64,000 nucleotides of DNA from Bifidobacteriaceae bacterium (GTDB lineage: Bacteria; Actinomycetota; Actinomycetes; Actinomycetales; WQXJ01): the NCBI GenBank assembly GCA_031272885.1, contig JAISSX010000043.1, positions 1 through 64,000 on the forward strand, read 5' to 3'. Positions 24,374 to 32,185 of the stretch are shown piece by piece. Every line of letters starts with the position of its first letter. The first letter of the stretch is position 1. The notes under the pieces are model-generated. The model worked only from the letters and a program-made list of their open reading frames with translations. It had not been told where the DNA came from and made no database searches. Both the position numbers and the translations under genes were made by a program.

Positions 24374-27300
24374 TCAGGATTCAGCAGTCAGTTCTGCCTC
24401 CAGGGCGGTGGGCGATGGCGCGGCCTCGGCCACGGCATCGACCGCCACACCGGTTTCGGTTGGCTCAGGGTCGACCGACTCAGGTGCCGGCTCGGTGGCG
24501 GCCGGCGCCGGGTCAGCGCTGCCCTCCCCCTCCGGCACGGCATCGCCTTCCGGCTCTGGATCCGGCTCGCCCTCGTCCCCACCAACCGGCAGGACGTCAG
24601 GCTCCACATCCTCTTCCCGGGCCGCCTCGTCAGGCAACGAGGCGCCATCGGCCAACGGCTTGACGTCCTCCTGCGGGTCCGACGGATCCCCCGCCGGCAC
24701 CACGTCATCGACCACCGGCACGTCCGCCGGCGCCAACGTCAAACCCATCGGCGTTATCGCAGCCAGGCTCTGCACCGGGGCCGGATTGATGATCATGGTC
24801 AGGGCGAAGTAGAAGGTGGGCCAGTTGTAAGAGTCGTAAATGAAACTGCCGTCCGGGCGGTAGGTCCCCCACACCGTGCAGTGCTCAACGCCGCCTTGGT
24901 AAGTGCCGACCTCGGGACTCGGGAACGGGAAGATGTACTTGAGCTCGAGGTACCCCCACATCCTGCCTTCATCCGCCGGCGCCAGGCCAGAGGTGGAATG
25001 GCTGGTCTGAACCAGTTCAGCGCCATCCACCGACGTGTTGCCGTCGTATGTCTTGGTAAGGGTGTAGGCCACGTTGATGGTCCAATCCCGTTTGGCGATC
25101 GAGGCCGTGGTAGTGGCGGTGTCCGCCAACTGGTAGTTGCCGGCCGCAGTCCCTTCCAGCTTGTAACCCGTCAGGGCCACCTGCCTGTCGTTACCGGCGT
25201 ACCAGTTGACGAACCGAGCCGTCACGCCGCTGGTCACCAAGGTCACATCATCGCTGCCGACAACGCCACCGTCTTCCAAGGTGCCGCGGTTGGTAATCAG
25301 GTTGGTGGCCTCATCGGTGCCGTCATAAACCCGGCCGTTCACGGCGGCGCCAACCACCGACAAGGGCTTCCGCGTGATCACCTCGGTGTGAAGGAAGGTG
25401 GACGCTAGAACGTAGTTGTTGGTTGCGTTCTCACTGCCACCCACCACCCGCAGATCGATGTCCGAAGGACCGGACCAAGTGTAGGAACCGACGTTGGGTG
25501 AACTCCCCCAACCTCCGGCGATGCAATCCACCTGCAAGGTGTCGTTGCCGATCAGGCCAGACGCCACCTTGACCTGCTGGTTGTCGGTCGACCGGAGCCA
25601 AATGCTGCCGTCGTAGACCTTGGTCCGAGTGACCTCCACCTTGACTTCCCTTGGCTTGATGTCACCGGTCAACACGGCGCTGTTGCTCACCAACCGATAG
25701 TTGCCGCTGGCGGCGCCTTGCAGCGAAATACTGGACACGTCAACGCTCTTGCCGTCACCGGCGTTGGCGTCCCTGAACTGGGCTGCCTGCGCCGATGCCG
25801 CTATGGAAACCTGGCCGCGATCCTGATCGAACAGGCCGTTGATCTCCGCGTTGGCCGTCACCAAAGTGGCGCTGGTAGTGCCGTCATACGTCTTGTTTTC
25901 AGCCGACAACCCCGACACAGACACCGACCGTTTCGTGATCTGGCCAGTGAACAACGTGTAAGAGTCATCCAACCTGTAGTTCTTCGCCTGATCACCAGTC
26001 AAAGACAAACCCGTATAAGTAACCCACTTGTTGGAGCCCACGTTCTTGTCGTCAAACGTCGCTACCGGGCTACCAGTCAACCCCACAGTCTCGCCCTTGA
26101 CCACACCAGTCAACGACGGTGAACCCTGCAGGGACGCAACCCTGGTCCCGTCATATGTCTTGGACACCGGCGTGTAGCCATCGATGCCCAAAGACTTCTG
26201 CCAAATGGTCCGCTGGAACGTCAACGTCTGCAACGCATAGTTACCAGCATCGTCACCCTCAAGAGACAGGCCAGTCACAGTGACCGTCTTGTCCTCACCC
26301 GCATCCTTGGTGTCGAACGTGCCCACTGCGTAGCCTTCCACCGTCACCTTGTCGTTCGTCACCACACCATCCAGACCGGGCAGGCCGAACATCGAAGCCT
26401 CCCGGGTGCCGTCATAGGCCCGGTTCGACACTTGCACACCAGTCACCGTGACCGGCTTCTTCGTGATATCAGCCCGCAGAGTGAGTTGCTCCAACTCATA
26501 GTTGCCGGCGTCATCGCCCTCCAACGACAAACCAGTCACAGTGACCGTCTTGCCCGTAGCGGCCTGCTTGTCACCGAACGTGCCCTCAGGGGTGCCCACC
26601 AGGTCGACGTGGTCTTGCGGGACCGCACCCACCAAGGCTGCGTCACCATCCAAACTGGCTGTGGTGCCGCCGTCATAGGTCTTGCTGTTGGCCCGCAGGG
26701 CATCAACCGTGACCGGCTTCTTCGACACATCCGCACCGGACTGCGGCAAAGTCAAGAAATAGTTGTGGGCGTCCGGGCCATCAAGCTCCAAACCACTGAC
26801 CGTGACCGGCTTGTTTTCACCCGCGTTCTTGTCATCGAACTGGCCGACAGCGTGACCCACCAGACCAACCTCGTCCGGTTCGATCACACCCACCAGGCCG
26901 CCATCACCCAACACCGTTGCGTCGGTGCCACCGTCATAGACCCTGTCATCAGCCTGCAAACCCGTAACCGTCAACTCGGCCGGGTCGATGACCGCCATGT
27001 TCGAATCAATACCTACCAGTTCATAGTTGCCGGCCTGGGCACCCACCAGGACACCCCCTTCGTCGTCCCCAGACAGGACACACTCGGTGGCATGCTCACC
27101 CGCGTCCTCACCGTCAAGGTCTTCCGTACCGACATAGACACAAGCCACGCCATCAGACACCGCGACCTCGTCCTCACCGACAATGCCATCAAGAACCAGG
27201 CCACCCCGGTCTGCCCGGTTGTTACCGTCATAGGTTTTCCCGAACACCTCAGTCGTGGCCGTGACCGGTTTCGGTGTGATCCGGCCCTCCGGTTGAATGA

Positions 27301-28309
27301 CCGTGAAGAAATACTTGTGGGCGTCCGCACCGGTCAAGCTGAACTGGGAAGGGTCCACCGTGACGCCGATGCCGCTGCCCGCGTTCGCGTCAGCGAACAC
27401 ACCCTCCAAGGAGTCCCCAGCCTCGACCGTCACCTGGTCGCCGTCTTGGATACCGTCCACGAACTCTGCCGTGGAGGCGAACACGACCGTGTCCGTGGCG
27501 GTGGCGCCATCGTACGTTTTGTCTTCTACCTGCGGGGTGAGGGTCAACTCGTGGCGTTGATCAACCGCTTCGACCGTGTAGACGAGGTGGAACGAATCGA
27601 CTGGCGTGTCCGGGCCGATCATCGCCACCAGGGTGCCCTCGACATGGCCCGTCGCTTCCGGGTTCTCGACCAACATGACCTGGCCTAGGTCACCCGTAAC
27701 CGGCTGCCCACCCACCGTGAACTGGACACCCTCCGGGGCGTTGATCCGGCCTTGCAAACCAAAAAACGTCGAAGCGCCCGGCAGGTCGGCTTCGAAGACT
27801 GCCTGGCCGGTCAGGGTTTCGGCCTTGTCGATCGTGATAAGCAGGTCACCGTCCGTGTCGACCGTGTTGTTCTGGTCAATCGCCCACGACGTGAACGAAC
27901 CAGCCGCGACCAGACCGGCCGCACCAGCCACGATCAACGCCGTCTTAGGCAAGGACCTTTTCCCGTTGTTCTTCCGTTTCACACCCCACAACAACAGGCC
28001 ACCAGCCGCCATCGCCCCTAAACCCAGCACACCCAGACGCGGATCAAACCCCGTATAGGGCAGGGCCCCGGTCGTGGCCGAACCGCCCTCGCCCGTCCCA
28101 GTAGACGCGTCGCCGGCGCTGCTGGGGTTGGCGTCTTGACCAGACTTATCGCTATCCGGTTCGAGTTCTTCAGGTGGGGTCGAATCGATCACGTTGACCA
28201 CCACGTCAAAGTCCTGACTGGTGGCGTCATCCGCAGCGGTGGCTGCCTGCGCGGTCAAACCGACCAGGCCCGCGGCCGCCAACGCTAGACCCAACAAATG
28301 CTTCTTCAC
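24374..28309 (-). CDS. Surface protein 2: internal LPYTG signal plus tandem YDG/MBG repeats
   Basis: 1311 residues from a GTG start with GGGAG 8 nt upstream; the signal peptide KKHLLGLALAAAGLVGL aligns with its paralogues from that point. LPYTGF is at 83-88, with a membrane helix to about 110, KRK, and a second signal-like helix (123-143, ending SWA). A first globular region is followed by at least six tandem repeats of about 80 residues, each with a KTYDGT-type strand, an intermediate DLVGTPEGTF-type strand and GLSLEGDDAGNYxL, and joined by KKPVTV linkers. The acidic tail again carries DPSDPQEDVKP and ends LTAES. It lies immediately upstream of gene 1 on the same strand and is the longest paralogue. 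Cell-surface adhesion is inferred. Confidence 0.85.
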   Translation of the reverse strand: MKKHLLGLALAAAGLVGLTAQAATAADDATSQDFDVVVNVIDSTPPEELEPDSDKSGQDANPSSAGDASTGTGEGGSATTGALPYTGFDPRLGVLGLGAMAAGGLLLWGVKRKNNGKRSLPKTALIVAGAAGLVAAGSFTSWAIDQNNTVDTDGDLLITIDKAETLTGQAVFEADLPGASTFFGLQGRINAPEGVQFTVGGQPVTGDLGQVMLVENPEATGHVEGTLVAMIGPDTPVDSFHLVYTVEAVDQRHELTLTPQVEDKTYDGATATDTVVFASTAEFVDGIQDGDQVTVEAGDSLEGVFADANAGSGIGVTVDPSQFSLTGADAHKYFFTVIQPEGRITPKPVTATTEVFGKTYDGNNRADRGGLVLDGIVGEDEVAVSDGVACVYVGTEDLDGEDAGEHATECVLSGDDEGGVLVGAQAGNYELVGIDSNMAVIDPAELTVTGLQADDRVYDGGTDATVLGDGGLVGVIEPDEVGLVGHAVGQFDDKNAGENKPVTVSGLELDGPDAHNYFLTLPQSGADVSKKPVTVDALRANSKTYDGGTTASLDGDAALVGAVPQDHVDLVGTPEGTFGDKQAATGKTVTVTGLSLEGDDAGNYELEQLTLRADITKKPVTVTGVQVSNRAYDGTREASMFGLPGLDGVVTNDKVTVEGYAVGTFDTKDAGEDKTVTVTGLSLEGDDAGNYALQTLTFQRTIWQKSLGIDGYTPVSKTYDGTRVASLQGSPSLTGVVKGETVGLTGSPVATFDDKNVGSNKWVTYTGLSLTGDQAKNYRLDDSYTLFTGQITKRSVSVSGLSAENKTYDGTTSATLVTANAEINGLFDQDRGQVSIAASAQAAQFRDANAGDGKSVDVSSISLQGAASGNYRLVSNSAVLTGDIKPREVKVEVTRTKVYDGSIWLRSTDNQQVKVASGLIGNDTLQVDCIAGGWGSSPNVGSYTWSGPSDIDLRVVGGSENATNNYVLASTFLHTEVITRKPLSVVGAAVNGRVYDGTDEATNLITNRGTLEDGGVVGSDDVTLVTSGVTARFVNWYAGNDRQVALTGYKLEGTAAGNYQLADTATTTASIAKRDWTINVAYTLTKTYDGNTSVDGAELVQTSHSTSGLAPADEGRMWGYLELKYIFPFPSPEVGTYQGGVEHCTVWGTYRPDGSFIYDSYNWPTFYFALTMIINPAPVQSLAAITPMGLTLAPADVPVVDDVVPAGDPSDPQEDVKPLADGASLPDEAAREEDVEPDVLPVGGDEGEPDPEPEGDAVPEGEGSADPAPAATEPAPESVDPEPTETGVAVDAVAEAAPSPTALEAELTAES

Positions 28310-28380
28310 GGCTCTACTCCCTTGTGGTTGGACACTTCCGCCAGCCACAACCACACCCCGGCAGCCAACATTTCCCCAAG

Positions 28381-28408
28381 CGAACACATATCCCTACAAG
28401 CGAACACG
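28381..28408 (-). promoter_or_regulatory. Conserved box upstream of surface-protein gene 2
   Basis: On the minus strand TGTTCGC-N13-TGTTCGC encloses TTGTAGGGATATG, 72-95 bp upstream of the GTG. It matches the box of gene 1 in sequence and position. Confidence 0.5.
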
Positions 28409-28538
28409 CCACCACCACCAGTGCAAAGAAACAGCCCCAGCCAGACAATTCCCGGCGTTGCAGGCGAGCACCTGGCTCCCCAATGCGTGTCGACGCAGCG
28501 CAGCGGAGGAGACGCGCCAGGCAAGCATGGCGCCCTTC

Positions 28539-28565
28539 GGGTTCCGGGGCTCCGCCCCGGAACCC
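28539..28565. terminator. Perfect hairpin in the surface gene 2 / gene 3 intergenic region
   Basis: GGGTTCCGGGG pairs with CCCCGGAACCC around a 5-nt loop. It lies upstream of gene 2 and outside any gene. The stretch 28440-28796 otherwise holds only minor hairpins such as GCACCTTGGGTGC, and no supported gene. Confidence 0.55.
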
Positions 28566-28796
28566 GTGCGGGCAAGCACCACCTGGCAGCCACCCAAGGA
28601 AGATCACGCACCTTGGGTGCACCAAGCCAGGTGACCACATCCTCTAGGTGCGCGTTGACGTGTTGGGTGGCCGCCCGGCGCTGTTGGCAGGGTGAGAGGG
28701 TACGAACAGGAACCCTGACAGGCCATCCCAGAACAACCGAGAGGCCTGGTCGCCTTGGGGCACGCAACGGTCTCCACTGTTGGGCCCAACCTGCCC

Positions 28797-29035
28797 CATG
28801 GCTCATCGACTCCGCCCTATCTGGTGTTTGCCGTCATCGAATCCGCCGAATTCGGTGGGGTTTCGCACCGATTCCATCAAATCTGGCGTCGCCGAACCCA
28901 ACCTAAGAAGTGAAACCCCAGGTCAGAGACTCGGGCCGGCATCGGGCAACACCGGAAAGGCGGACTCGACGCCAAACCCCGCCAGATCCGGCGGATTCGA
29001 TAACCCGACACACCACAATTGACGGACTCGATCAC
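28797..29035. repeat. R4 element copy 2
   Basis: Inverted units (CATCGAATCCGCC, CCGATTCCATCAAATCTGG) are followed by CCAGGTCA at 28918-28925, and then by three direct units starting at 28960, 28991 and 29022 with the same 31-bp period as copy 1 at 20486. The two copies bracket surface-protein genes 1 and 2. The spacer string ATCGGGCAACACCGGAAA is shared with copy 1 apart from minor changes. Confidence 0.88.
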
Positions 29036-29093
29036 CGCCAGCGCCAGGGTTCGTCCGATTGGGCCACTTGGCCCAGCCGGGCGGTTCCACGGG

Positions 29094-29162
29094 TTACGGG
29101 GGACGGTTCCGCGTAACGTGGGCGACGGGGTCGCCCGGGTTACACGGAACCGTCCCCCGTAA
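29094..29162. repeat. 69-bp near-perfect hairpin
   Basis: The 24-bp arms (29094-29117 and 29139-29162) pair with a single mismatch; they begin TTACGGGGGACGGTTCCG. The 21-nt loop contains a further stem, GGGCGA/TCGCCC. It lies 108 bp beyond the stop codon of surface-protein gene 3 and before R4 copy 2. Confidence 0.85.
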
Positions 29163-29187
29163 TGCCCCCTGCGCCCTGCATGTGAAA

Positions 29188-29241
29188 GGCCCCGCCCGTG
29201 CTTGATGCACTGGCGGGGCCGAGATCCCGGGTCAAGCCCGG
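29188..29241. terminator. Terminator region of surface-protein gene 3
   Basis: GGCCCCGCC (29188-29196) pairs with GGCGGGGCC (29212-29220), and a second small hairpin, CCCGGGTCAAGCCCGG, lies at 29226-29241. Both follow the gene's stop codon at 29270 on the minus strand. Confidence 0.7.
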
Positions 29242-29269
29242 ATGACCTTAATTGATGACCGGGATGACC

Positions 29270-32059
29270 TTAGTTGGCGTTGGGGTCGCCCTCACCTTCG
29301 ACGTCACCTTCGGCGTCGCCTTCGCCGTCACCTTCAGGCTCGGCTTCTTCGGGGCGGGCCTGTTCCTTGGGCAGCGATGCGGCATCGTCCACCGGCGCCA
29401 CGTCTTCCTGCGGGTCCGAAGGATCGGCCGGAGGTTCCTCAGTGGGGGTTTCCTCCACGACCGGCGCTTCCTCTGCGCCCTGGGCCGGAGCGGCTTCAGC
29501 CGGGGCCGGCTCCACGATCGGGGCGGGGTCCGCCGCCGGAGCTTCGGTTACCTCTGAGGCAGGAGCCGCCGCCCCGGCGGCCGGCGCTTCCTCGACCACC
29601 TCAACCGCTGCGGCCGGCTCGATCTCGAACGACATGCCGGGATCCATCTCGATGGATCCTCCCCGGATCTCGACCGTCTTGGTGACTAACACTACGTAGT
29701 TGGAGGCCAGGCCCTTCACCAGGTTGAGGCCGAACCCGCCGCTGTACTCCTCACCGTCATCCAAGCTGATTTCCAGTGGCACCTGGTCTCCGGTGTAGAC
29801 GCCGGGCCGGGAGCTGGGCAGGGTGACATAGGCGCTGGGAATGGACATCTCGATGTTCTCCTGGCCAACCATGCCAGAGTCCTCGGTCGGCGCAGCCCCA
29901 CCCCACCCGTAGACATAGCCGGCACCGGAGCCACCGCCGAAGCCACCGCCATCGCCGTAAACCGTTGCCGTAAGGCAATAGATGCAGGCGATTAGGGCCT
30001 GGTCGCTGCCGTCCTCGTCCTTCCAGGCGTTGAGGCTCAGGTAGATCGGCCGCTGGTTGATGTCCGCGGTCAAGGTCGGCAGCACCAGCGTGTAGTTGTC
30101 GGCCTGCGGGCCGTCCAGGCTGAGGCCGGACAGGTTCACATCCTCGCCGCCGCCGGCGTTGACCCCGGTGAAGGTACCCACCGCCGTGCCGTCCAGCGTC
30201 ACGTCGTCACCGGCCACCACGCCGTCCAGGGCAGGGTCACCCAGCAGGGTGGCCGTGTCCGTGCCATCGTAGACCTTGGACTGGGCCGTCAGACCGGTCA
30301 CGGTGACAGACTTCGGCGAAATCGTGGCGGCCAGGTTGACCGGCTGCGGCACATAGTAGTTGGCGGCATCCGCGCCGGTCAGCACCAGGCCGCTCACCGC
30401 CACGGTCCGGGGCCCCACACTCGCATCGTCGAAGACCGCGACCGCCTGCGCGGTGGCGACCGACACGCTCTTGAAGCCGTTCACCAGGGTGCTGGGATCG
30501 GCCGCGGCCTCCATCATCTTGGAGTCGGTGGTGCCGTCATAGGTCTTGGTGAAGGCGCCCTGCCATTGGAGCGCGATCGGCCTTGGGTTGATCACCATGA
30601 TGCGGGTGTAGGTAGTAGGCAGGACGTAGTTGTCCGGGTTGCCCACCGTCAGGTAGACACCTCGTAGTTCGTCCGCCACGGACCCTTCGCCCAGGTTGTA
30701 GGTGCCGGGGCTAGCGGAAGGGCCGGTGTAACTGAGATCGGTGCCGATCCAAACATCCAGCTTGTCGTCCCCGGCCACGCCGGAGACTTCGGGCTTAGCC
30801 GCATAGTTGTTCAACACAGTGTTGTGGCCATTGAAAACCAATGTCATGGTGACCGTAACGCTCAGCGGCTGCGGGTTGATGTTGCCGGTGGGTTGCACCA
30901 CCGTCAGGTAGTACTTGTGGGCATCTGGGCCGGTCAGGGAGAACTGGCTTGGGTCAACCGTGACGCCGATGTCGTTCCCCGCGTTGGCGTCCGCAAAGTC
31001 GCCTTGCAGGCCGTCTTGGTCTGTGGCGACAGTGACGTCATCGCCGTCTGCGATGCCGTCAACGAACTGGCTGGTGGAGGCGAAGACGATGCCGTCCCAG
31101 GCGGTGGAGCCGTTGTAGAACTTGTCCTCCACCTGCGGCGAGGCGACAATCTCGGTGCGCTGGTCCACGGCCTCCACCGAGTAGGTCAGGTGCAGGGTCT
31201 GCGGCGCCAGATCGGCCGCAATGCTGGCGGCCAGGGTGCCTTCGACCCGGCCGCTGCCTTGCGGGTCCTCAACGGTCACAAGCTCGGCCACCTGATCGGT
31301 CAGCACGTGGCCGTCCACCGTGAAGTCGATGCCGGCCGGCGCGTCGATCTGGCCCTCCAGGGCGTAGTAGGTGGAGGCGCCCGGCAGGTCGATGGCGTAG
31401 CTCACCTGACCGTTCAGGCTCTTGGCCTTGTCGATGGTGATGACCAGGCCGCCGTTGGTGGCCACCTGGGTGGCAGCGCCATCGGCGGCAAAGGCGGTGA
31501 AGGAACCGGCCGCCACTAGGCCCGCCGCGCCGGCCACGATCAGGGCCGCCTTGGGCAGGAAGGTCTTGCCGTCGTTCTTGCGCTTGGCACCCCACAACAG
31601 CAGGCCGCCGGCCACCATGGCAGCTAGGCCGAGCGCGCCCAGGCGCGGGTCGAAGCCGGTATAGGGCAGATTGCCAGACGTCACCACCGGGGTGGTGTCA
31701 CCGCTCCCAGCAGTCTCGCCGGCAGTCTCCCCGGCAGTCTCGCCGGCCGCCCCGCCGCCAGAGCCGCCAGCCGCGCCATCGGCTACATCACCGGTACCCG
31801 TGGCGGCATCGCTGCCACCCGGCTCGTCTTGACCATCAGGCTCGATGGCGCCGGGCTCACCCGCGCCAGACCCCGCGTCGGACCCCGCGCCAGAGCCGGG
31901 CTCGGCCTCCCCGGCCTCGGCCGGGACACTGGAATCAATCACGTGAACCACCACGTCAAGGTCTTGGCTGGTGCCGTCGCCGGCCGCAGTGGCCGCTTGG
32001 GCGCTCAGGCCCACCAGGCCGGCCACTGCCAGGGCCAGGCCGCACAGTTTCGTCTTCAT
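29270..32059 (-). CDS. Surface protein 3: internal LPYTG signal plus YDG/MBG-type repeats
   Basis: 929 residues. A signal peptide (MKTKLCGLALAVAGLVGL) and TSQDLDVVVHVIDS lead to a long Gly/Ala/Glu linker with tandem GETA units. LPYTGF is at 131-136, with a membrane helix to about 158, KRK (159-161) and a second signal-like helix (171-191, ending AFA). Fewer YDG-type repeats follow (for example KVYDGTDTATLLGDPAL and SGLSLDGPQADNY), plus a divergent tail with DPSDPQEDV. The ATG at 32059 is chosen by alignment with the paralogues; the upstream frame is open but lacks features. It is the most diverged of the three and is separated from ftsQ by 126 bp. Confidence 0.85.
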   Translation of the reverse strand: MKTKLCGLALAVAGLVGLSAQAATAAGDGTSQDLDVVVHVIDSSVPAEAGEAEPGSGAGSDAGSGAGEPGAIEPDGQDEPGGSDAATGTGDVADGAAGGSGGGAAGETAGETAGETAGSGDTTPVVTSGNLPYTGFDPRLGALGLAAMVAGGLLLWGAKRKNDGKTFLPKAALIVAGAAGLVAAGSFTAFAADGAATQVATNGGLVITIDKAKSLNGQVSYAIDLPGASTYYALEGQIDAPAGIDFTVDGHVLTDQVAELVTVEDPQGSGRVEGTLAASIAADLAPQTLHLTYSVEAVDQRTEIVASPQVEDKFYNGSTAWDGIVFASTSQFVDGIADGDDVTVATDQDGLQGDFADANAGNDIGVTVDPSQFSLTGPDAHKYYLTVVQPTGNINPQPLSVTVTMTLVFNGHNTVLNNYAAKPEVSGVAGDDKLDVWIGTDLSYTGPSASPGTYNLGEGSVADELRGVYLTVGNPDNYVLPTTYTRIMVINPRPIALQWQGAFTKTYDGTTDSKMMEAAADPSTLVNGFKSVSVATAQAVAVFDDASVGPRTVAVSGLVLTGADAANYYVPQPVNLAATISPKSVTVTGLTAQSKVYDGTDTATLLGDPALDGVVAGDDVTLDGTAVGTFTGVNAGGGEDVNLSGLSLDGPQADNYTLVLPTLTADINQRPIYLSLNAWKDEDGSDQALIACIYCLTATVYGDGGGFGGGSGAGYVYGWGGAAPTEDSGMVGQENIEMSIPSAYVTLPSSRPGVYTGDQVPLEISLDDGEEYSGGFGLNLVKGLASNYVVLVTKTVEIRGGSIEMDPGMSFEIEPAAAVEVVEEAPAAGAAAPASEVTEAPAADPAPIVEPAPAEAAPAQGAEEAPVVEETPTEEPPADPSDPQEDVAPVDDAASLPKEQARPEEAEPEGDGEGDAEGDVEGEGDPNAN

Positions 32060-32103
32060 GGAACGCTTTCTCAGAGGTTGGGTGTGAACATTAACCCCCA
32101 ACA

Positions 32104-32130
32104 ACCGAGCGCAAATTCCTATTCCCCGCA
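32104..32130 (-). promoter_or_regulatory. Degenerate copy of the surface-gene box
   Basis: On the minus strand ATAGGAATTTGCGCTCGG aligns with the TAGGAATATCTGTTCGCTGG box of gene 1 at a similar distance from the start (about 50-70 bp). Only one half-repeat is recognisable. Confidence 0.35.
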
Positions 32131-32150
32131 CCCGATGTGACCAGCGTTAT

Positions 32151-32164
32151 GGGAGAACGCTCCC
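32151..32164. terminator. Small hairpin after ftsQ
   Basis: GGGAGAACGCTCCC lies 22 bp past the ftsQ stop codon, with a 5-bp stem. It is weak; it could end the dcw transcript before the surface-protein genes. Confidence 0.35.
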
Positions 32165-32185
32165 CCAAGCTCCGCCGAATAGCCC

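Noticed and set aside
28298..28906. Open frames of 137-202 codons between surface genes 2 and 3
   Set aside because: They overlap promoter, hairpin and R4 repeat sequence, have no ribosome site, and show no conserved motif.
29270..32131. Upstream start codons extending surface proteins 2 and 3
   Set aside because: The extensions lack similarity among the paralogues. All three align from the (M)(K/R)xxLxGLAL signal peptide onward, and gene 2 has a ribosome site at the GTG.
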